64,000 nucleotides of DNA from Reticulitermes speratus (GCA_021186555.1 JAJKFL010000007.1:5465249-5529248); one strand, 5' to 3'; shown: positions 10,560 through 23,816, counted from the first letter of the stretch. The notes: generated by a model from the sequence alone, not told the origin. Numbers and translations are program-made.

Positions 10560-10830
10560 ACTCAGGCCAGATGGCAGCGAATCCCGAAGAAAAAATGTTA
10601 TGAAGTAATCAAGAGGTACTTATGCTTCGGTCGGCAATGCAGCGTCACACTTTGACAAAAACGTCTATCAAGCTGTGTCTTACGAACCTCTGATGTTCAT
10701 GGCGTGAATATCCAGTGACAATGCATTAAGTTTTGAAAGACTGAAAAGGGACCTACGCTTCGGTCGGCATTGCAGCGTCATACTATGCCGATAAAATCCA
10801 TCCAGCTGCCTCTTAAGAACTGCTCTAATT
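10560..10830. repeat. Diverged tandem duplication
   Basis: Two blocks about 130 bp apart share GCTTCGGTCGGCA-TGCAGCGTCA and a similar tail (AGCTG-TCTTA-GAAC), at about 10620-10690 and 10752-10825. This is an old local duplication of unknown nature. Confidence 0.5.
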
Positions 10831-11048
10831 CATTCTAATGCTCAGGGGAATGTGGTTTTGCAGTATGTCTCTGGGGCTATTATATACAAGAAGTTTTCTC
10901 TCGAAACTGCAACGAGCTTCTTACTAGCAGACTTAAGCCTGCACGGAAGAAGCCACGGCTTTACAGAAGCTGGGGGGGACATCCTTTTGTAGAACACTAA
11001 ACTGGAAATATTTTTTTCGTAATTAAGAATATAATACATAATTATGAA

Positions 11049-11213
11049 GAGGGGTGCACAAATTTTACAAAAATGTAGCAGCCGCTTAAAAATTCTAGGC
11101 GCCAGAAGGATGATACGAACCAAGTTCCATACAGAAGCACCACAAATATTAGGCGCCACCGTACAAAACGTAGTCTCCACGGCGACCTGGTGCCCAAGAT
11201 TTGTGCACCCCTG
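11049..11213. mobile_element. hAT MITE, 165 bp
   Basis: The termini are GAGGGGTGCACAAATTTTAC and, as reverse complement, CAGGGGTGCACAAATCTTGG, inverted repeats of about 17 bp. The flanks ATTATGAA (11041-11048) and ATTAAGAA (11214-11221) match at 7 of 8 positions, fitting a hAT target duplication. It is too short to encode a protein. Confidence 0.8.
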
Positions 11214-11487
11214 ATTAAGAAGCTAAAGCGACAGTCCCACCTCATAAGTTCGTGCAGCTGTCAAGTTACAACTGACTGTACGAACTTAAAAAGTTCAAGA
11301 CTGAGATGGCCCACAATGGCACAACGTTCACACACTAAATTTTGTAAAAATGGTAAACTGGTCCAGAATGTGGAAGGACACACCACACACACACACACAC
11401 CACGCAGAGAGACAGATGGACATCATATGTCTCCTTCCTATCCTTGGAACAAGAAAGCAAGCTAAATAGGGCCGTAACACGCCTTTC

Positions 11488-11504
11488 GGGGGGGGGGGGG
11501 GGGG
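11488..11504. repeat. Poly-G tract, 17 bases
   Basis: A run of 17 G. A short CA microsatellite lies about 90 bases upstream at 11382-11402. Confidence 0.9.
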
Positions 11505-13906
11505 CTGAGAAGCGTATAGAAAGTTGATACCTCAAAATCTAATCGCAGGAAATCAGTTGGACACCCAGGCGTTGATGGGAGGACAACATTAAAATGTATC
11601 ACAAAAAGGGGGTGCGAGTGCGACGTGGTGGATTGGATTTAGCAAGACCAAAGAAGGATTCAATGGCGGGATCTTGCGCACACGGAAATGAGCCTTCGGT
11701 TTCTGTACAAGGTACGGGATTCACTGACCAGCTCAGTGACTATCAGTTTCGCAAGAAGGGCTCTACTACAAGAATTGAGGGCTGTCCCATCTCATTCATA
11801 CTGTACGGTTTAGTACAGAAGTAAATGAGTAATGGCAGTTGCATTATTTGCCGCTGTCTTGCGTGCTGGTCGGTGTCTGTATGCAATGCTTGCCTTATTC
11901 AACAATGGCCGCTAGTGACTAATTGCATCTCTGCATCTATTTATCAAACTGAGTGAGTGAACGTGTGTGTGTGTGAGCTTACAAAGAACTTGTGTCGTTC
12001 CCGTATATGCTGCAATTTGTAATGGCTACCTTTAATATTCCATGGAAGAGTGTGAGATTACAATTGAATTGAGTATTCAGATCCGTAAAAAAGTTCATCA
12101 AATATTTGTTGAAATTTTTATGAGCTACTGGGATATAACTGGAAGAGGCTTTAGAAATATTTTAGTGGCGAAATGAAGTATGCACAAAGAAATGAAACGG
12201 CATTACATGCAGTTAGATTGTTTTATAGACGCACGCTGTACGGGTATAATGTATTACCCTGGCCGTGTATAGAGAATTGCCAAAGCGAACTTTGCTGCTG
12301 CATGCATTAAACACTAATGTTAATGGTATGATGTAACCCTGCGTATCCAGCAATGAAATTAGTATAGGACGCCTCATCCTATGTATGATATTTAGCGAAC
12401 ATTTCAGACCCTGAAGGGTTAAACAAAAGACAGACAGACGGACAGACACAGACTTTTCTGTGATGCCTGCATGAACACGCAATGTTCCTAATGGTCACGC
12501 CATTTGCTGAACTTAAAAACGTGCGGTATCCACCCACTCAGTACAAACTGCGTGTATACATGATCACTCATTGAACTATACGCCATCTTTGTTTCTGCTG
12601 TTATGAAATACGATTAGAAACGCGGATCAATAATGCTGAGCTGTAATTGCTGGTAATATTGATGAAACCTCAGGCGTCGTTAGAGGTTACGGTTTTCCAC
12701 GACGCAATAATAGGCCTACAATATTTTTTTATGTAACCCACTTTCAACGCAATAAAACAGGTCTTTATTTCATGATTCTTGTTTACTTTGCAAAAACATT
12801 AAAAATATTACCACCTGTATATTTCACAGGTTTAGTAGTTTATTTTCTATGTTTTAAAATAACGCTTTTCTAAACGAATCGGATATATTCAGCCCCCCAG
12901 TTATGTGTGTGATTATTTCGTTACGAGAAGAATAATATATATGGAAAAAATATTTAAATAAACGAGCCAACGGCTAAATATTACTGATTTAATCACGCAT
13001 ACTTCGTGAGAAAGCAAGACACATTCCAATTTATTGTGCGGAGAAACTGCTGTTAAAAATACAGTTTGTTCTCAACATATAAACTCCAAACCGCACAAAA
13101 CACAAATGTGCCATTCAGTGCTTTTAACCATGTGGACTTCGTGTATTCGTAGTCAGCATTCATATCACCATTCGAGTTCAGTCCAAAATGAAATCGGCAG
13201 TTTCCCTGATGAATAAAATATATGGAAACATGACACCATACATGGTTGTGAAAGTTTCAGTCCAGTCCCGTAAAAACATGAATCTGCTTCGTGACGTGTT
13301 CTGAAACCGTCTGCAAAGAGAAATTTGAAAACTGCAGACTATACTGAATATAGCCTGTAACGTTTGGGCCCCTCCCAACCAGACTAGCTTATACGTGCCA
13401 TCTAGCTCCACCCTCTCACCCACCGACTGCGGGCACCCCACCTCACTGCAATCCTGATTCCATTACCATAATAGAAACCAAACGTAATTAAATAATTTTC
13501 CTTTTGGGCCCTCTATTAAATTATAATTTTCTGTTGGAACTTACATTAGCAATTTCTCCCTGCACTAACCAGTAACTTTCTTTACTTAGTAAAAACAGTC
13601 CTAGGAGATAAATATCTCTTCCTCATTATTGTAATTTAATTAAATTGAATAACCTTCGTGAACTGCAAAATTAAACGAAGTTATTTCGGTGCGGTTCCTG
13701 TCTCCAGACCGAGGGAAGTTGAATTACGTCACTCGGCGGTACAGTCGTACTCAGTGTAAATATGCACATGTTACTACGAGGTGTTAAACTACACATTCTA
13801 AGATGTTACCATATTACTTTCCCCGAAACCGCTTTCATTACGGCATCCATCTCACGTGGCGGTATATGGTTACAGCAAACGCAGAGAAATTATATATCTC
13901 TGAGCA
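11505..13906. other. Unassigned non-coding DNA
   Basis: No gene or element recognised. It contains a short GACA-type simple repeat near 12428-12450. Confidence 0.5.
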
Positions 13907-14035
13907 TTAACCCTTTAGAGCCAAGCGGTTAGTGTACGTGCCACCTGGTTTAACACTCAGAACGCTGCCTTTAGTACACATAGTGTACTTACGCATTCCG
14001 TATGATTCTTAAAACATAAAGCCATTATTCCCCTG
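13907..14035 (+). repeat. TTAA-bounded interspersed repeat, piggyBac-like end
   Basis: It begins TTAA followed by CCCTTTAGAGCCAAG, and shares about 60 bp of recognisable similarity with 34161-34290. TTAA followed by CCCTTT resembles a piggyBac-type insertion site plus terminal repeat. I did not find the opposite end, so the class is tentative. Confidence 0.4.
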
Positions 14036-14694
14036 TCCAGCAGTTACTAATTTCTCTTCCTAATGGAAGCACTGTGTTTTCTATGAGGTACGACTCTTTA
14101 TACAGGATGGCCGAAAGTCTGTCAAAAACATTTTGCTAACCGGTTAACTGACTTCAGAGCCACTTTATGTGACGGCAGATTTAGCCTTCAAATGGCAAAA
14201 GAAATACAGGCATCATAGTAGTCTACACCTTTAATACACAGGGCTATGCTCGTAGACATACTTGGGTAAGGAAGCAACTACCAGGGATTACAGTGTCCAG
14301 AGTTCGGCACGGGCTGATACCAAACTACACCTCATCCCGAGACTGTTCAATGTACTTCAGAATACCCACCCTGCTTTCCCTACGATACACTGTAAAAAAC
14401 TGGCACCTCTTTTCTGGTCTTCCACGTGACCGCTCTGTAAGAGCCTGTCACACTAGTAAGTACAGCCAAAGCTATCCAAGTGTATGTCATGAAGGCATGC
14501 CAGAGAGTCCACACACAGTTACACGCATTCTTAACCTCGGCACTGTATGAATATTAGTGGTCAAACCTCACACAAATGGTTGCATCATCCCCAGGGAAAA
14601 GAGCCTCCGCTACCCATTCAGTAAGTGTATAAGTGGGTCTCGCAGCAGATTTGTACATTTCTGGAGAAGAAAAAAAAAAATATTTTATCCATCC
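14036..14694. other. Unassigned non-coding DNA
   Basis: Nothing recognised on either strand. Confidence 0.5.
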
Positions 14695-14755
14695 ATGAAA
14701 TCGAACCACGATTCCTCGGCTACCCATGCCCTAGCCTTCTCACTATAGGGGCTCA
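14695..14755 (-). repeat. tRNA-like SINE head, degenerate
   Basis: On the minus strand a B-box-like GTGGTTCGATTTC sits about 35 bases downstream of a weak A-box-like region. It resembles the head of the SINE at 48080-49467. It is too diverged to fold as a functional tRNA. Confidence 0.4.
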
Positions 14756-15029
14756 ATAAGCATTTAGTTCATTATAATACTCTGCTTTAATTTCTATATA
14801 AGAAATATTTTGAAGTTTCTTCGGCCTCTAACACACAATTCTCCGTCTAGAGGAGCGCACAGCGTATCTGACTCAACTTTGTGATGTGTAAAACCGAGTT
14901 CTTCTGCCTACCAAGACGATATAAGAACAATTATGAACCATAGCATGGTATGTGTGACCGCATCTGAAGGGTCCGGCGTCTCTTGCGGGGAAAATAACAA
15001 GCAGGTAACTGGACGAGTCATTCTGCGAT

Positions 15030-15542
15030 AAGGTATAACATAACACTGAGGCGCGTTCGCGTAACCAATGTTGCTGTGGAAAAGCAGGAAGTATATATAT
15101 TCTGAGTGTGTGTCTGTAACCTTAGTTATCCGGCATGCAAAGTAGATGCGCCATATTATATTGTCATCTGTGGCCTGTCTGGCTGTACCATATTTTTTCC
15201 ACATTCTCATAAACGGCACGATTTTCGGGAAAAAGTTATTGAACATGAAATGTGTGTTTTGATTTTCTGTACAACGTTTGTCTGATACATTTCTCATTCT
15301 AAGAAGAATTGAGCGAGATATTATCATGAATGTACATACATGTTCTTGTAAAGTGCCCGTTGTTCTTGTCAGATGTTAATGAAGCTTGAATTTTCTCGAC
15401 AGATTTTCGAAAAATACTTAAATATCAAATTTCCTGAAAATCCGCCCAGTGGGAGCCGAGTTGTTCCATGCGGACGGACGGACAGACAGACAGAGACAGA
15501 CACGACGAAGCTAATAGTCGCTTTTCGTAATTCTGCGAATGT
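15030..15542 (-). repeat. Interspersed repeat R1, copy 1
   Basis: It is homologous, in reverse orientation, to 58748-59275 and to a shortened copy at 39594-39805. Shared landmarks are GAGGCGCGTTCGCG near 15047, a GACA-rich stretch near 15475-15500, and GCTAATAGTCGCTTTTCG near the right end. On the minus strand it keeps fragments of a reading frame (QNTHFMFNNFFPK, ITKVTDTHSEY) that I recall as a recurrent hypothetical-protein artefact in insect datasets. The copies carry frameshifts, so this is a repeat, not a gene. Confidence 0.7.
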
Positions 15543-15599
15543 AATTAAAATGACAGTCATCAGTTCAGAAAACATCTTCAACTTGTGACGTAACGTTGA

Positions 15600-15860
15600 G
15601 TCCTATTTATTTCTCAGTCAGGCACGGTATTTGAACTCAAAGCAGTCCGTCTCGTAGCACGAATAAATCCACCCACGGCCTTCGACCTGTTCTTCCGCCA
15701 CCAATTCAAACTCCACAGTTGTCAAGCGCTGACAGTATACGAAGCGCGTCTTTACCCGCGGGTGAGACAATCGAAGCGTGACGCTGACCACTCACCATGC
15801 TCCTCCCCAAAAACGTCGCTGGAGCGGTGCTTAGGCACAGAGACAATTCCAGTTTCTGAA
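15600..15860. repeat. Degenerate SINE-like sequence
   Basis: The stretch GAAGCGTGACGCTGACCACT near 15773 matches a word in the SINE-like block at 51865-52090. The upstream half resembles a decayed tRNA-like head read on the plus or minus strand. Low confidence. Confidence 0.3.
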
Positions 15861-16659
15861 AACCAACGGTCACACGTAGTTCCGAGATCCGTCATCCTGC
15901 TCAAGAACATTCAAACAGAAACCACTGCTCATCGAACATGCACAAATCCCATTTCTGTGACGTACGTCACATGACTACAGTGCAATTTTTCATAATCGAT
16001 ACATTCGTCAGCCAGCATTGTGAACGTTATCTGGAAGGCTTACACCTGTCACCGATTCAAAGTACAAAAAATAATTATTTAACTATTCCTACACTTGTAA
16101 CAGGATGCTATTGTTCAGGTCCGTTCTCCCTTTCCAAGGACGGCAAGTATTAATGAACAGTAAATTTTACAGAGCTCTCCATATATCATATCCATCCAGA
16201 GAATCGTCAATCTAGAAAGCTCACATGTCACAGACATTCGTTACAGGCTACAGTCGCGGAAACGAACGTCAAAATGAAAACTGCTCTTTCTCTGCCCATG
16301 TAGAAGCAAAACAGTCAATTGCAAAAACAAGAGCATGCATTTTGTACACAAACGTACTGCATGGCGGTACGCAACATTAGGTGACCCACGAATCCGGCTC
16401 CGGTACCAAACACACTAGCTATGCTACTTTTGATCATGAAAAATTGAGATGTGTAGGGGGGGGGGGGGGGCACTTGTTCCTGATATACCTAACGCGGTGT
16501 GGTTTATGCGCCCGGTCTCGGTTAGAAATTCTGTGGCCAACAACACTACCAGCCACGATAATAAATATGGAGCAAACAGCCAGGACAATACGTTCTTTCC
16601 GCACCAAAAACGATCACATTTTGTAATTACACGTGAAACATCCACCGATGTCATGCGGT
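15861..16659. other. Unassigned DNA with a poly-G tract
   Basis: It holds a run of 15 G at 16456-16470. Nothing else recognised. Confidence 0.5.
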
Positions 16660-16745
16660 CATCACCGCGTAGTCTGTCTTACAACAGGTCCACAGACTCT
16701 TGCAAAGCGAGTTCTCCATAGAGTGCGATCTAGTGCTTCCTCTTC
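16660..16745 (-). pseudogene. LINE ORF2 C-terminal fragment
   Basis: The minus strand encodes EEEALDRTLWRTRFARVCG and then PVVRQT, the same C-terminal peptide as the longer copy at 52609-52818. Only about 28 residues remain. It is the final part of a non-LTR retrotransposon protein. Confidence 0.75.
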
Positions 16746-16821
16746 TCATGCACACAATAAGTAGTCTTGCTCCTTGCGCTACAAGCTACCGACAGTCGTT
16801 CAACGAAATTCCGCACATCTT

Positions 16822-16935
16822 AAAAATCAGGAAGCTGAACATTCGAGTCTTCTGGGGCATGCAATCGTGTCGACTGCTGAAAAGTCAGCAACGTTACGGA
16901 GCGGCTTCTTAGCTCCACCTTCAGGGTCCTAGAAG
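16822..16935 (+). repeat. Decayed FWDVT/HLQG repeat with a hammerhead-like antisense
   Basis: The plus strand reads VFWGMQSCRLLKSQQRYG and, after a stop, LHLQGPR. The minus strand (about 16886-16930) shows CUGAAGG, then GGAGC pairing with GCUCC, then GUAAC and GUU. This is the hammerhead layout with two core substitutions (final A of the heptamer to G, GAAAC to GUAAC), so cleavage is not expected. Confidence 0.5.
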
Positions 16936-17270
16936 CCCAAGAATAAAGATGGTACAATAAATTATGTCGACAACTACAACTCACACCGAAATATATAGCA
17001 ATAAAAGTAAATGGACACAACCGACAAAGCCAGAATACATTAAAAACAGCCATCACGTATAGAATAAATCAAGAACTGAAGTGCCTTTATATTAAAAAAA
17101 ACAGAAGTTAAACGAACAACTGTATCACCTTCACGTAATCTGTACAAAAAACTAGCAAGAGAGTTGGCGATATATACAAGCAAATACTGATGAAGAACTA
17201 CAGAAATGTACCGAGAAGCAGTACGATAACCTTAACAAAAAAATTTGACGCTCTACAAAACAAGAAAAAA

Positions 17271-17480
17271 CTATTTGGTACAATTTAAAAAAAAATGACC
17301 TCCGCGTTCACTGGATTCTATTCTGAACCAACTAAATCCAATCAAGCTCTGTTCCACATCATCCTTCCATCTATACCTACTGCTGAATACCAAATGGCGC
17401 TTTCCTTCGGAATTTGCAAATAAAATTTTGTGCGCATTTCCCATCTCCATTTCATCCTCACATATATGTGACCATTGAAA
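17271..17480 (-). pseudogene. LINE ORF2 C-terminal fragment
   Basis: The minus-strand peptide contains GNAHKILFANSEGKRHL followed by YRWKDDVEQSLIGF. This aligns with the LINE tail consensus YKILVGKPEGKRPLGRPRRRWEDN. The GRPRRRWED motif has decayed to FSSRYRWKDD. No reverse transcriptase lies upstream, so this is a 5'-truncated, diverged copy. Confidence 0.65.
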
Positions 17481-17654
17481 CTCTGAAATGGTACAGTTCA
17501 TGGGAAAGTGTTACAGATTAACAATTTAGAGACGAAGAGTAACTGACAGGCGAGGTTACAATATTAAGACTTAAATGGCTCTTCTGAAATGGTACAGTAT
17601 GTAACAAATATACGTTAATATTTAAAATATCAAAGCAGGACTATAATACCTGTT

Positions 17655-17940
17655 TATGCTTTATGGTTTGTTTTACGACGCTGGCAGTTAATTCATACTA
17701 CATAGCTTCGCATGGCGAAGATGACAAACGATGAACTGAAAAGGGATTTGGAATGAAGCAACCGCGGTGTAACCGAGGTAACATTCCGGCATTTTCCTGG
17801 CGGAATCTAGAAAACCACGAAAAACCTCAAAATAAAAATATGGTCCGGCCAAGATTCGAACATAACATTTCTCGAATACAAGTACACATCGTTACCACTA
17901 CAACAGCCTCTACGATAGGCCTGTACCAATGTAACAAAGA
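17655..17940 (-). mobile_element. tRNA-derived SINE (gtttaacgacgct type)
   Basis: On the minus strand a B-box-like ATGTTCGAATCTTGGCC lies near 17845, followed by a body with GAGGTTTTTCGTGGTTTTC and a tail ending near GTTTTACGACGCTGGCAG. I recognise this SINE layout as widespread in insects. The A box near 17905 is degraded. Confidence 0.65.
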
Positions 17941-18400
17941 AACAGCGTCAGAGGCGACCATAAAATAACGACGGACAGAATCTCATTTTAGTACAGACAT
18001 ACCATGACAGGTAGATGGGGTAACAAAAACAGGGCTGAACAAAATCTGTTACTACCACCCTGTGAACTACTGTCAAGTGTGTCACTGCGCACCGGTTCAG
18101 AAATACCTGAAAACAAGAAATTACATGTTCTACTATCATCAGTACAGTGACGTTGGCTTCAAATAAGGTCAGGCATGTCGTTCTACCGAAGAACAGATTT
18201 ACACAGATGGCGATCTAATGACAAGCTGTCATAATCATACTAATGTGATCACAAAATATACGCAATGGACGACCGGACGGACCCAAACTGCTCTTTCAGA
18301 CGTAATACAGTCTGCACTATGTAGAATGTTTCTTGCACATGATAGGTCTGCACGGTGACAAAAAATGTTGCCCTTTCATGTGAAATTTAAACAGGTATAT
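17941..18400. other. Unassigned non-coding DNA
   Basis: Nothing recognised. Confidence 0.5.
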
Positions 18401-18640
18401 TCATGAGATGTGCGCCCTTCTGGGATATCGCAGCGTTGAGTGGTAGTTCTGTACCGACGTTTCGGGACAGCCTATCGGTTCCGTCTTCAAGGGCCAAGAA
18501 GTCTTCTTGGACTTCTTGGCCCTTGAAGATGGGAGCACTTCTTGACCCGAACAACCACTCAAAGCTGCGTAATGTCGCAGAAGAGCGCGGATCTCATCTA
18601 CAGCGCGGCGGAAGCCTGAAGTCACGCAGGTATATCCGCT
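18401..18640. mobile_element. Penelope-like foldback, degenerate hammerhead family
   Basis: The left arm (18403-18503) and right arm (18504-18600) are inverted copies meeting at GAAGTCTTCTTGGACTTC. The left arm's minus strand (18452-18495) reads UUGAAGA, a stem II, CCCGAAAC and GUC: a hammerhead-like layout in which the core reads CUUGAAGA, with an inserted U. The right arm has lost the stem II and GAAAC part. The same layout and central junction recur at 43611-43815. Confidence 0.65.
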
Positions 18641-18747
18641 TTCCTCTTCTATATTTCTTCATGAATTAGGTGCCTTCACACTCGAATCGGTCTCAAAACC
18701 CACTCTCTACCGTCTCGTTCGTTCTGCATGCTATCATCAGACACCTA

Positions 18748-19008
18748 CTTTTTCAATGCCTCGACAGCCCCTTGCGGACCTAGGCCGCCTCATTTTTTCG
18801 AGGCTTCACGATCACACAGTTCAGACACACCACACTCGGTAGGACTCCTCTGTACAAGTGATCAGCCCGTCGCAAAGACCTCTACCTGACAACACACAAC
18901 ACTCACAAGAGACAGACATCCATGCCCCCGGCGGGATTCGAACCCACAATCCCAGCAAGCGAGCGGCCGCAGACCCACGCCTTAGACCGCGCGGCCACTG
19001 GGATCGGC
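18748..19008 (-). mobile_element. tRNA-derived SINE (family 1) with 11-bp target duplication
   Basis: It is flanked by TCAGACACCTA at 18737-18747 and 19009-19019. Reading the minus strand, the head CAGTGGCCGCGCGGTCTAAGG (A box) and GTGGGTTCGAATCCC (B box) form a Leu/Ser-like tRNA promoter, followed by a body rich in GTTGTG and ending in a poly-A-like tail at 18748. Other copies are at 31287-31541 and 51075-51330. It depends on RNA polymerase III and a partner LINE. Confidence 0.9.
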
Positions 19009-19019
19009 TCAGACACCTA

Positions 19020-22000
19020 TACTAATTATATTTATTGTCCTCCAAACACCTACATGTGGCAACTCTTGAACTACACAATACTGACCTCACCGTGTTTACC
19101 GCCGGTCACGTGTACTGCCCATTGTATTTATCTGGCCAGGGATTTTAAAGTTTCTCGTTTTTTAAATTCTGTATGTCCACTACTGTAGTTAGTACTTATA
19201 TGAACTTAGAACTCGGACGTTGTTTAGAAAAGCCCCAGTGATTAAACTAGTGTTTTGTATTAATTTCAAACGAGTACTAACGAACACTGATCAGACGGTC
19301 ACAGAAATGTGACCGTAGGCATGTCACGTTACCTTCAGGCGTTGTACAAGCAACTTAATAAACGTCGTACATATGGACTATACCTCGAAAAATGGACAAT
19401 GTCCAACATAATATTGGTACAATAACATTTAACTTGTTTAAACAATTCTACACTATTTCTACTATTTAAAAGAACATTACTCAGGACCTCCTTCAACCAC
19501 TTGCGTCTAGCTCGTAACCAGCAAATACATGCTGCTGATTTATTGACAAAAATACAAAGATGTTACATGTGCCCGCACTAGTACACGCGACGTAACCTGG
19601 GAAATTTACGAAGAGTCAAGAGTCCGAACAGTAGAGTGCGAAACAAAATTTGAGTTTAGCGATAAACTTTGTAAGGATTACAGTTATCAAGTATCATCAC
19701 AATCTGCTCGACCAATGCAAAGCTTTAGTGCGCATGTGTAATAGGACCTGAAGAGCGGCGGGGTGGGGGGGGTGGTGGAATGGCACGAACAGGCACTACA
19801 ACTCGCGAAACACGTCTGTAACAAACCTTCATGATCCTCTCAAAACACTAACCTTCCCCACAAAACCTCGCAAAGTAAGGTAGTTCACACTGCGCGGCGC
19901 GGGACATTTGGGGGGATGTAATGGCAATAAAAGGAACATAAGCACGAGGGGAAAATGTTGAAAATTTGCGGCACAAGGCAAGATAAACCAATTGCGCCGA
20001 TGCGATAATCTCAAAGAGAGCAAATCACTGCAAGGTGTGGCATCCAGAGCAATATATGAAGCGATTCACGTACCACGCTGAATTTTGACACTGGCTAAAA
20101 TTTCGTCTACACCAGATTAATACCTAAATATACTAATTACACATGCATATAATGTATAGTCACGTGAGTAAAATCTGTTAGTTTAAACATTAAAATTTCG
20201 AAGGAGAATAACGTCTCTGCGTGCCGCGCTTATTGTTGGTCAAAAGCGTATTTAAGATTTACACCACTTTCCTTAAAACTAAGTCCGGTGTCCATATATT
20301 TCCGTCCAGAATTCCGATGTCTGGTCTCACGCCGTCTGCAAGTGAAAACACTTGACACACAAAACACCGTGCCTTTGACTCTTCAACAAAACCAACTCTA
20401 ACAAATCCTACTGACACGCAAGTAAACATCGAGCTACAAAATCTCGAACATTCCTCTTAACAACTACGAACAAATTTCTTTGTCATAAACTCATATCAGT
20501 AGAGCACGAAATTATAAGCAATTATAAGCATAGGCCTATTCACTACGAACTATTGCACTACATTCTCCCCACAGTACAACACATCACTACACAACTGCTA
20601 GCTATCACAATGCACTCCTCTGTACTGAGTTCCTGAGACCTAAATTCCAAAAATCATACACATGCACTACACAGTGCAGCCACCCATGCAGACTGAACGT
20701 CATATTTCCTCACACACGCACTGAAACCGCAACAGCTTGTTAAAAACCTAGCAATGCATCACTCGACGCCCTGACTAGAATACATCGCACAGGCCTATAC
20801 CTAAATGGCACATTTTGTCTTCTCTGAGCATTGTGTAATAACTACCTTCTACCATCGCATTACTCTTAAGAAATTCCACCATTTGACGCCATTCTCACAC
20901 TCTTTGTTATTACATGTCATATTCCTTTGAGGTAATTTTCCTAAAATTTTACAGACTCCAAAGGAGGAACGGGAGGACAACTCAACACAATCTCCGAATA
21001 TGACAAAAATTTAGGCTGGTAGTCCGAATTGCGTACTATGTCTTACGTCAAACTACAGAGCCTACGCCATTCATTAAGACATTAATGTAACCGTAAACAC
21101 ATTCATGGCTTCCTATTGGTCTCATTACACGAAGTTTCCCACAGGACAATCCGCGCGAAGTCTTCCCTATAACAAAAATATAGGCAGTAAGCTAACCAGC
21201 AAACACTGTACCATCGTAGGCCTACGCCGATAATACCGCAAGAATCTTCCTCTTATTTGAAAGTAAGTGGCGCTTATTTGTAAGTGGCATTCAGAACGTT
21301 GCAGCCCCTTTGTTACAACACCAGCCAATAGTACACCAGGTTTGCCACTCATCGCACTCGATGTCATGTCCGTATTTATATGTACAGGACAAGTACTGCG
21401 AATGAAGCCCTGCCATGGTCCATAACAGAGTGCTAAGTATGTAGCTTCATTACCCAAGACACAATTTAATTTAAATATTGCTCAGAATATCTTTCCACAA
21501 CTCATAATTTCTACGTGCATGAAATCATTCCACTTACCTTATAATCACGATGATTAAACACGTATAAACCCGCGGTAGGCAGCATTTTTTTTTTAATTTT
21601 TACTAACAGAATGAAAAAAGAAAAATAGCGTTGCACAGGGTGTAAGCAGTGATGAGTTAGATGGGAGCAGTTTCAATCGCACAAAAAAATGGACATCACG
21701 AAACGTCGTTCAGATACCCGTTCTTATTTCATATTTAATGGATAGTTGCGAGAAGCCGAAACTGCTCATTTTCCAGTAGCTAGGCAGCCTGCTGAGAAAA
21801 CACAGTGGCCTTCCACTGTAATAAAGTGAAGAAGCTATAGTCAAATCACGAGACGGGTTACACCCTTCCTCATGCCCTGCGAGCAAGCACTGATCAGCTC
21901 GAAATGTTCCTTCTTCTGAATTTTAAACGTTTAACTTCCGACAATAACACCTACAATTTTGACCAGTACATTACAATTATTATTTCTGTACAGCAAAATC

Positions 22001-23509
22001 CCAGTCCGAAAAATAAAATAAAAAGTATATGAAAAAGATCCCCTGGTATTTCATGTCGCGGCCACGATTCGGTTCTAATTTGAGTGGTCACCTGCCAGAC
22101 GCAGGCGTACCGAACCAGACTTGCTTTAAACGTCCATGTCAGTACATTTCAAACTGAAAGGAAACTGGAAACATGTCGAATGTTATATCCCAGACGGAAA
22201 GAGACAAGAGATTCAAATCTTTTAAAAAAAGAAAACTATGTTTCAAAAGTTAGTTCTTGCGCATTTACAAAGTCTATTAACACATTTTCATACCCATACG
22301 CCGAACGTCATTATATACTGATATTAAACAAGCTAGCGGTGTGTGTGGTGCTTCCTTGGTTTCCATCGGACATGTATATATTAATTAATATTGCCAAAGA
22401 TGAGTCAGAGAAAAACTGACTATAGATGCTAGCCTACCCATTTGCACACTAACCATTTCCCCTGCGTGCCTCCACCACTCTCACCAATTGCCACTTGTAT
22501 TCTGACCTCACAAGTTACGAATTTTCACTGACATATAATTTCATGTTATTAACATAAATTAGATGTAATACACGGTTATTACAAACGAACTGAATACTTC
22601 CAAAAATATATTTCGCGTAAACGAGATACAGAAACCTAAGTTAGACTTTTGGACGCAGTGGGCCCATGTCAAGCGTTTATTTTCTCAACCTATCAAGTTA
22701 CGAGGTTCCCAAAATAACAATGTGGAAATCTCAAGACATTTTTCTCCTCAACCTAAGAACGTTCGAAGTTCCTGGTGTGATTATGAGGCGAACTTCATAA
22801 ACAGTCATAATCGCTTATCAAGTCGCGAAGGCCTCTTCTGCCAAACAATCTTTAGGAAATGAAAGACACGTTCTGTTGAGTATCTACATTAAGATACCTC
22901 AAGCAAAGTACGAGACGAGTTCACATATCGTGGTTATGGTTACCCATGGAGCTAACACTGAACACTCACAGGGTGAAAAAGAAACCATTCGAGTTAGTCC
23001 TTCACAGACACGCAACGTTCGTTTCTGTACCTCGTTTAGTCTGCTCACAACAAATTCTCAAGTGTTCACGTCTTTTGTAATAACTATGCACTTACTATGT
23101 AATTTAGGCCCCATATTTTATTACAGACAATGACTCACGCTTCACAAGACGTATGCCGAAGTTGACATGTCTCTCTTCGGTGAGATCATCCAGTTGTTTA
23201 CGTTTGCAAGTCAAGTGTCTGAAAAAAAATAAGGCGTTGTTTAGTACTTCCTTGAAAACAATTAAAACAGATGGCGATATTTAAAGCACCAACTCTCCTA
23301 TCTTCCACTTTCTGCAAAGAAATACGTTTAAAACTATGCTATGTTTGCCAGTTCTAAAACTCAATAACTTGAAAGCACAGGAATACTCTTCACATCACAT
23401 CAGTGCCGTGTTTATTAAATCCCTCGAATCAACGGTAGCAATTCGTGGGCTCGGCGAACTGCAAGGAATCTGAATGACATTGATGACAAATATCAAACAC
23501 TATATTAAC
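19020..23509. other. Unassigned non-coding DNA, longest quiet stretch
   Basis: About 4.5 kb in which I recognise no gene, SINE, LINE tail or tandem array. It includes a G-rich patch at 19757-19780 and generally moderate AT content. Confidence 0.5.
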
Positions 23510-23518
23510 TTCCTAATA

Positions 23519-23807
23519 AGGCCGTGCCATGGCTCAGGCGGTTAGTCGCCGGCCTCTCACCGCGGAGGCCCGGGTGCGATTCCGAGTCAGTGCATGTGGG
23601 ATTTGTGGTGGACAAGGTGGCACTAGGACAGGTTTTCCCCGAGTACTTCGGTTTTCCTCTGTCAATTTCATTCCACCGGTGCTCCATTACACAGAAAAAT
23701 GAAGAAAAAACTAATCATCTTCATCACATGGTTACACAATAAACCTCAAGGCTGCGGTGCGTCCGTAGCATCTGCTGCGGAGCCCTTCTCCATCCCATCC
23801 CCAAAAA
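23519..23807 (+). mobile_element. tRNA-derived SINE (family C) with 9-bp target duplication
   Basis: It is flanked by TTCCTAATA at 23510-23518 and 23808-23816. The A-box region is TGGCTCAGGCGGTTAGTCG and the B box is GGGTGCGATTCC. The body contains GTGGGATTTGTGGTGGACAA, and a copy with the same body lies at 47765-47985, with a minus-strand copy at 38040-38255. Confidence 0.85.
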
Positions 23808-23816
23808 TTCCTAATA